Under the pieces are notes generated by a model. That model saw only the letters and a program-made list of their open reading frames with translations. It was not told where the DNA came from and searched no databases. Positions 5,262 to 8,708 of a DNA stretch of 8,708 nucleotides are shown here, piece after piece (within the stretch, counting starts at the first letter, position 1; each line of letters opens with the position of its first letter). This stretch comes from Candidatus Benthicola azotiphorus. GTDB lineage: Bacteria; Gemmatimonadota; Gemmatimonadetes; Palauibacterales; Palauibacteraceae. The stretch covers positions 1 to 8,708 of the forward strand of contig CANPVW010000103.1 in the NCBI GenBank assembly GCA_947581745.1, read 5' to 3'. The translations under genes were made by a program, and so were the position numbers.

Positions 5262-7775
5262 CTACTCCTCGCCGGCTTCGGCGTCCCCTGCAACCTCCAC
5301 GGTATCGGACTCGACATCCCCGGGCTCTTCCTCCGAATCGTCGTCGAAGTCGGCCGCCACCTTCGCGATGTCGACGAGCTCGTCCCCCTCGTCCAACGTG
5401 ATGACTCGCACGCCCTGGGTCGCCCGGCCGATGACCCGGATCTGTGCCGCTGGCTGGCGGTTGATGACTCCGCCGCGCGTGACCAGCATCAGCTCGTCAT
5501 CGTCCGTGACTTCTCTCACCCCCACCACGTCCCCGGTCCTGTCGCTCAATCGGAAGTTGATCAGGCCCTTCCCGCCGCGATGCTGCACCCGGTATTCCTC
5601 GACGTTCGTCCGCTTGCCCGCCCCCCGGCTCGTCACGGTCAACAGACTCGCCCCGTCGCGGACGACTACCGCTCCTACCACTTCGTCGCCCGGCTTGAGG
5701 CGAACACCCCTGACGCCCCGGGCGGCACGGCCCATCTCGCGCACGTCGGCCTCGCCGAACCGGATGGCCATGCCCTTGCGTGTCGCCAGGATCAGGTCGT
5801 TGTCGCCTTCCGTGAGGCGCGCGTCGATCAAGCGATCACCCTCGACGATGTTGATCGCGTTGATCCCCTTGGCACGCACGTGTCTGTAGGCATCCAGGCT
5901 CGTCTTCTTCACCTGGCCGCCCCGAGTCGCGAACAGGACGTAGCGATCGGCGTCGAACTCGCGGACCCTGAGGATCGAAGCGATTTCCTCTTCCTTCGAG
6001 ATGTTCAGGAGGTTGACGACTGGCTTCCCGCGCGACGTCCTGGACGCGAGCGGGATCTCGTGCACCTTCAGCCAGTAGACCTGCCCTCGCGCCGTGAACA
6101 CGCACAGGTAGTCATGGGTCGACGCGAGGAACAGGTGCTCGACCCAGTCTTCCTCCTTTGTGTCCATGCCCGCGATGCCGCGGCCGCCGCGCCGCTGCTG
6201 CCGATAGGTAGCGGGCGCGATTCGCTTGATGTAGCCCTGGTGGCTGATCGTGATCACCATCTGCTCGTCGGCAATCAGGTCCTCGGGGTTGAAGCTGATC
6301 TCCGCGTCGATGATCTCCGACCGACGATCGTCACCGTATCTCTCGGCGAGCTCCGTCAGCTCGTCCCGCACGACGGCCATCCGCGCTTCCTTCGAGGCCA
6401 TGAGAGCTTCCAGCTCCTCGATCGTGGCGCGGATCTCGGCGATCTCCTGTTCGAGCTTCTCGATCTCGAGACCGGTGAGGCGGGAGAGCCGCATGGCCAG
6501 AATGGCCTCGGCCTGCTTGTCGCTGAGGCCGAACCGCTCGCGGAGGTTGGTGGCAGCCTCCTCCGTGGTCTTCGACGCCCGGATGATCTGCACGACCTCA
6601 TCGATGTTGTCGACGGCGATCTTGAGTCCCTCGAGGATGTGCTCCCGTTCCTTCGCCACGCGCAGCGCGTATTCGGTGCGCCGCACGACCACGGTATGAC
6701 GGTGGTCGATGAAGTGACCCAGGAGCTCCTTGAGACTCATCACCATGGGGGCCCCGTCGACCAGGGCCAGCATGATGACGCCGAACGTGCTCTGCATCTG
6801 GGTGTGCTTGTAGAGCTTGTTGAGGACGATCTCCGGAATCGCATCCCGCTTCAGGTCGATCACCACGCGAATGCCTTCCCGCGACGACTCGTCCCTCAGA
6901 TCCGAGATGTCCTCGACGCGGCGGTCGCGCACCAGCTGAGCGATCTGCTCGACCATACGTGACTTGTTCACCATGAACGGGATCTCGGTGACGATCAGCC
7001 GCTCGCCGCCGCTCGGCCGTTCCTCCACGTGCGCACGCGCACGCATCACGACCCTGCCTCGACCCGTCGTGTAGGCCTCCCGGATGCCGGAGCGTCCGTA
7101 CACCAGTCCCCCGGTCGGAAAATCGGGACCTGGAACGTAGCCGAGCAGGTCCTCGACCGGCGCGTCCGGATCCGCGATCAGGTGCTCGCAGGCCGCGACG
7201 ATCTCGCGGAGATTGTGAGGCGGGATGTTCGTCGCCATTCCCACGGCGATCCCTGACGAGCCGTTCACCAGGAGATTAGGCAACTTCGACGGCAGGACCG
7301 TCGGTTCTTCCAGGCGGTCGTCGAAGTTGGGCGCGAAGTTGACCGTTTCCTTTTCGATGTCGGCCAGCATCTCCGTGGCCAGGGGCGCCAGGCGCGCCTC
7401 CGTGTAACGGTAGGCGGCCGCCCCGTCACCATCGATCGAACCGAAGTTTCCCTGGCCGTCGACGAGCGGATAATGAAGCGAGAAGTCCTGGACCATCCGC
7501 ACGAGGGAGTCGTAGACGGCAGAATCGCCGTGCGGGTGGTATTTGCCGAGCACGTCGCCGACGACGGTCGCGCTCTTCTTGTACGGCCGATTGGGCGTAA
7601 GGCCCAGCTCGTGCATCGCGTACAGGATGCGGCGGTGGACGGGCTTCAGCCCATCCCGCACATCGGGCAGGGCCCGCTGCACGATGACGCTCATCGAGTA
7701 GTCGATGAACGACTCTCTCATCTCGTCTTCGAGAAGCCTCTGCTCGACCCGATCGATACGTTCAGTCGTCTCCAT
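5262..7775 (-). CDS. gyrA: DNA gyrase subunit A
   Basis: An 837-residue breakage-reunion subunit of type IIA topoisomerase, which with GyrB introduces negative supercoils. The N-terminal winged-helix and tower region carries catalytic Tyr124 in Arg-Tyr-Thr-Glu. The quinolone-determining loop reads His-Pro-His-Gly-Asp-Ser85-Ala-Val-Tyr-Asp89, so the Ser and Asp that commonly mutate to resistance are intact. A coiled-coil stretch (about 420-480) precedes the C-terminal beta-pinwheel, which starts with a canonical GyrA box, Gln527-Arg-Arg-Gly-Gly-Arg-Gly533. That box separates GyrA from ParC. The pinwheel blades continue to about 805, then a strongly acidic tail (809-837). The frame is open back to a GTG at 7844, but that extension has no family conservation and no ribosome site; the ATG at 7775 fits the family start. 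Its own ribosome site is weak. gyrB is not in the window. Confidence 0.97.
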   Translation of the reverse strand: METTERIDRVEQRLLEDEMRESFIDYSMSVIVQRALPDVRDGLKPVHRRILYAMHELGLTPNRPYKKSATVVGDVLGKYHPHGDSAVYDSLVRMVQDFSLHYPLVDGQGNFGSIDGDGAAAYRYTEARLAPLATEMLADIEKETVNFAPNFDDRLEEPTVLPSKLPNLLVNGSSGIAVGMATNIPPHNLREIVAACEHLIADPDAPVEDLLGYVPGPDFPTGGLVYGRSGIREAYTTGRGRVVMRARAHVEERPSGGERLIVTEIPFMVNKSRMVEQIAQLVRDRRVEDISDLRDESSREGIRVVIDLKRDAIPEIVLNKLYKHTQMQSTFGVIMLALVDGAPMVMSLKELLGHFIDHRHTVVVRRTEYALRVAKEREHILEGLKIAVDNIDEVVQIIRASKTTEEAATNLRERFGLSDKQAEAILAMRLSRLTGLEIEKLEQEIAEIRATIEELEALMASKEARMAVVRDELTELAERYGDDRRSEIIDAEISFNPEDLIADEQMVITISHQGYIKRIAPATYRQQRRGGRGIAGMDTKEEDWVEHLFLASTHDYLCVFTARGQVYWLKVHEIPLASRTSRGKPVVNLLNISKEEEIASILRVREFDADRYVLFATRGGQVKKTSLDAYRHVRAKGINAINIVEGDRLIDARLTEGDNDLILATRKGMAIRFGEADVREMGRAARGVRGVRLKPGDEVVGAVVVRDGASLLTVTSRGAGKRTNVEEYRVQHRGGKGLINFRLSDRTGDVVGVREVTDDDELMLVTRGGVINRQPAAQIRVIGRATQGVRVITLDEGDELVDIAKVAADFDDDSEEEPGDVESDTVEVAGDAEAGEE

Positions 7776-7849
7776 GCGCCCGTCACGGAAGGGTGATTTC
7801 GGCGGTCCTGACGGCGAGTCGCCGGCGGCGTCCCGGAGCGTCACGATGA

Positions 7850-7869
7850 CGGCCGGGGAAACCCGGCCG
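7850..7869 (-). promoter_or_regulatory. perfect 8-bp hairpin in the gyrA leader
   Basis: CGGCCGGG and CCCGGCCG flank a TTTC loop (minus strand). It follows the first hairpin after a 10-nt spacer and lies 74 nt before the gyrA ATG. No T-run follows. Confidence 0.5.
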
Positions 7870-7879
7870 CGGACCCTGA

Positions 7880-7903
7880 ACGGCGGTCCTCCCGGACCGC
7901 CGT
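7880..7903 (-). promoter_or_regulatory. perfect 10-bp hairpin in the gyrA leader
   Basis: ACGGCGGTCC and GGACCGCCGT flank a 4-nt GGGA loop (minus strand). It would form about 17 nt after the candidate transcription start. No T-run follows, so it is not a standard intrinsic terminator. Confidence 0.55.
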
Positions 7904-7926
7904 CGATCGCTCAGAATGATCCGGAA

Positions 7927-7932
7927 AATATA
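7927..7932 (-). promoter_or_regulatory. candidate -10 box of gyrA
   Basis: TATATT followed by TT is one of very few A/T runs in this GC-rich gap. Transcription from about 7920 would give a leader of roughly 145 nt. No good -35 hexamer lies 16-18 nt upstream (the sequence there is TCGCGC), so the call rests on the -10 match and position alone. Confidence 0.35.
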
Positions 7933-8073
7933 GCCGTTCGACGTCCCGCGCGCGACTGTCGGGAGGCCGCCCCCGCAGCGGCTCCGAGACCGGCTGGAGG
8001 GAGCCTCGGAAGCCGGATTCGATCCGCGCCGGAGCACGGGTCGCGGTGGCGGCGAGCCGTGGACTCGCGGCCG

Positions 8074-8708
8074 CTAGGCACACACCCGATAGTCCTCGAT
8101 TTCGCGGCGCCCCATGCCCTGCAGAGACTCCCGTATCGCCTCGCGGGCCCCGGCGGAGCCCACGGCCGCCAGCACGAACGGCTGGTCGCGGCTGAGCCAG
8201 TTCTCGAACGCCGCGGGGTCGAGGACCCTCGCGCCGTGGATCTCCTGGCCGATTTTGCGACGATCGAGGTCCACGAACGCCGCGACCCTCGACCCTTGTG
8301 AGTGCAGTTCGCGGGCCAGGGCCTTCCCGACCCTGCCCGCCCCCCACACGACGAGCGGCCTTCCCTCGGGGAGGAAGGCGTGATTCAGGTAGTGAACCTT
8401 GCAGCGCCGGAAGGAGGCCGCCGAGTATCGCTCGGCCGACAGAGAATGTCGATCGGGACGCACCCTCCAGCGCAGCAGCCGGTCGGGGAGGTTGGCGGCC
8501 CGCATGCCTGCCGCGTGAAGCCTGAGAACCAGGTCGTAATCCTCGGGCCACCCCGCGTCGCGATACCCTCCGAGGGCCCACATCACCGAACGCCGGATCA
8601 TCAGAGTGGGGTGAGCGATCGGGCACTCGACGAACAGGTCACGCGCCAGGTCGGCGGGTCGCGAGAGTCCGTTCAGCCACGTCTCGTAGCGCTCGTAGCC
8701 TCCTCGCA
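8074..8708 (-). CDS. family-2 glycosyltransferase with C-terminal Rossmann-like domain, 5' end outside window
   Basis: 210 residues of the C-terminal part are visible, open to the window edge; no start is in the window. Residues 1-90 are the end of a GT-A catalytic domain: Pro29-Ile-Ala-His-Pro-Thr-Leu-Met, then Gly46-Gly-Tyr-Arg-Asp and Glu55-Asp-Tyr-Asp-Leu, where the ED pair fits the GT2 catalytic-base region, then an Arg-Trp-Arg segment (79-81). Residues about 116-200 form a second domain with Val-Val-Trp-Gly122-Ala-Gly-Arg-Val-Gly127 and a downstream Phe-Val-Asp-Leu-Asp, the dinucleotide-binding signature of a Rossmann fold. Family knowledge suggests transfer of a sugar from a nucleotide sugar to a glycan, protein or lipid; the acceptor is unknown. 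It ends 298 nt before gyrA and is probably a separate unit. Confidence 0.85.
   Translation of the reverse strand, partial: RGGYERYETWLNGLSRPADLARDLFVECPIAHPTLMIRRSVMWALGGYRDAGWPEDYDLVLRLHAAGMRAANLPDRLLRWRVRPDRHSLSAERYSAASFRRCKVHYLNHAFLPEGRPLVVWGAGRVGKALARELHSQGSRVAAFVDLDRRKIGQEIHGARVLDPAAFENWLSRDQPFVLAAVGSAGAREAIRESLQGMGRREIEDYRVCA

Larger units (their letters stand above)
7776..8073. other. gyrA upstream region and leader, 298 nt without a gene
   Basis: This gap separates the glycosyltransferase stop from the gyrA ATG. Reading in gyrA direction: nothing clear just after the stop except weak stems (GCGAG/CTCGC at 8052-8068, CCGGCT/AGCCGG at 7990-8016) with no T-run; then a TATATT box at 7927-7932; a 10-bp hairpin at 7880-7903; an 8-bp hairpin at 7850-7869; and a further copy of one hairpin arm at 7800-7808. 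No gene-like frame with plausible codons was seen here beyond the in-frame extension of gyrA. Confidence 0.6.

Noticed and set aside
5241..6962. 573-codon open frame on the plus strand opposite gyrA
   Set aside because: It is antisense to a confidently identified gyrA. Its translation is rich in Asp, His, Arg and Leu with no domain logic, as expected for antisense frames in GC-rich genes.
7776..7844. N-terminal extension of gyrA from a GTG at 7844
   Set aside because: No ribosome site, Pro/Gly/Ser-rich with no family match, while the ATG at 7775 aligns with the usual GyrA start.
7990..8016. CCGGCT/AGCCGG stem as terminator of the glycosyltransferase
   Set aside because: 6-bp stem with a 15-nt loop and no T-run, competing with another equally weak stem; not distinguishable from GC noise.
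7841..8626. 261-codon minus-strand frame overlapping the glycosyltransferase and leader
   Set aside because: Out of frame with the GT2 and Rossmann motifs; Arg/Gly/Pro-rich shadow.

Overview
The window is a gene-dense stretch of a high-GC bacterial chromosome (GC-rich by eye, with GC-ending codons). Six complete protein genes and two edge-truncated genes fill nearly all of it. I see no RNA genes, mobile elements, CRISPR arrays or phage genes. The triple-repeat lipoprotein, the VKOR-DsbA pair and the overall style recall Gemmatimonadota or a similar high-GC phylum. That placement is an inference from family resemblance and was not tested.

Layout. (1) Positions 1-917, minus strand: a disulfide-forming pair, a DsbA-like thioredoxin-fold oxidoreductase followed 19 nt later by a VKOR-family membrane protein cut by the window edge. 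(2) Positions 918-1137: a divergent intergenic region with a perfect 6-3-6 palindrome. (3) Positions 1138-2037, plus strand: a predicted secreted lipoprotein made of three tandem repeats of about 85 residues, each with two cysteines exactly 26 residues apart. (4) Positions 2053-7775, minus strand, read right to left: gyrA, a PLP-dependent threonine/serine dehydratase, a HAD-family phosphatase and an unrecognised tail-anchored protein. The last three genes overlap or abut (TGATG junction, 8-nt overlap) and gyrA is only 41 nt upstream, so they look like one transcription unit. (5) Positions 7776-8073: the gyrA leader, with a TATATT box, two perfect tandem hairpins and a third copy of one hairpin arm nearer the start codon. 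(6) Positions 8074-8708, minus strand: the C-terminal part of a family-2 glycosyltransferase fused to a Rossmann-like domain.

How the parts fit. DsbA plus VKOR is a known envelope disulfide-forming system in which VKOR reoxidises DsbA in place of DsbB. The divergent lipoprotein, with one regularly spaced cysteine pair per repeat, is a plausible client, though only position supports this. GyrA is housekeeping. The dehydratase and phosphatase are metabolic, and their link to gyrA may be only co-transcription. I did not find a clear new multi-gene system. The items most worth a second look are the gyrA leader with mutually exclusive pairings, the unknown tail-anchored protein, and the lipoprotein/DsbA-VKOR neighbourhood.
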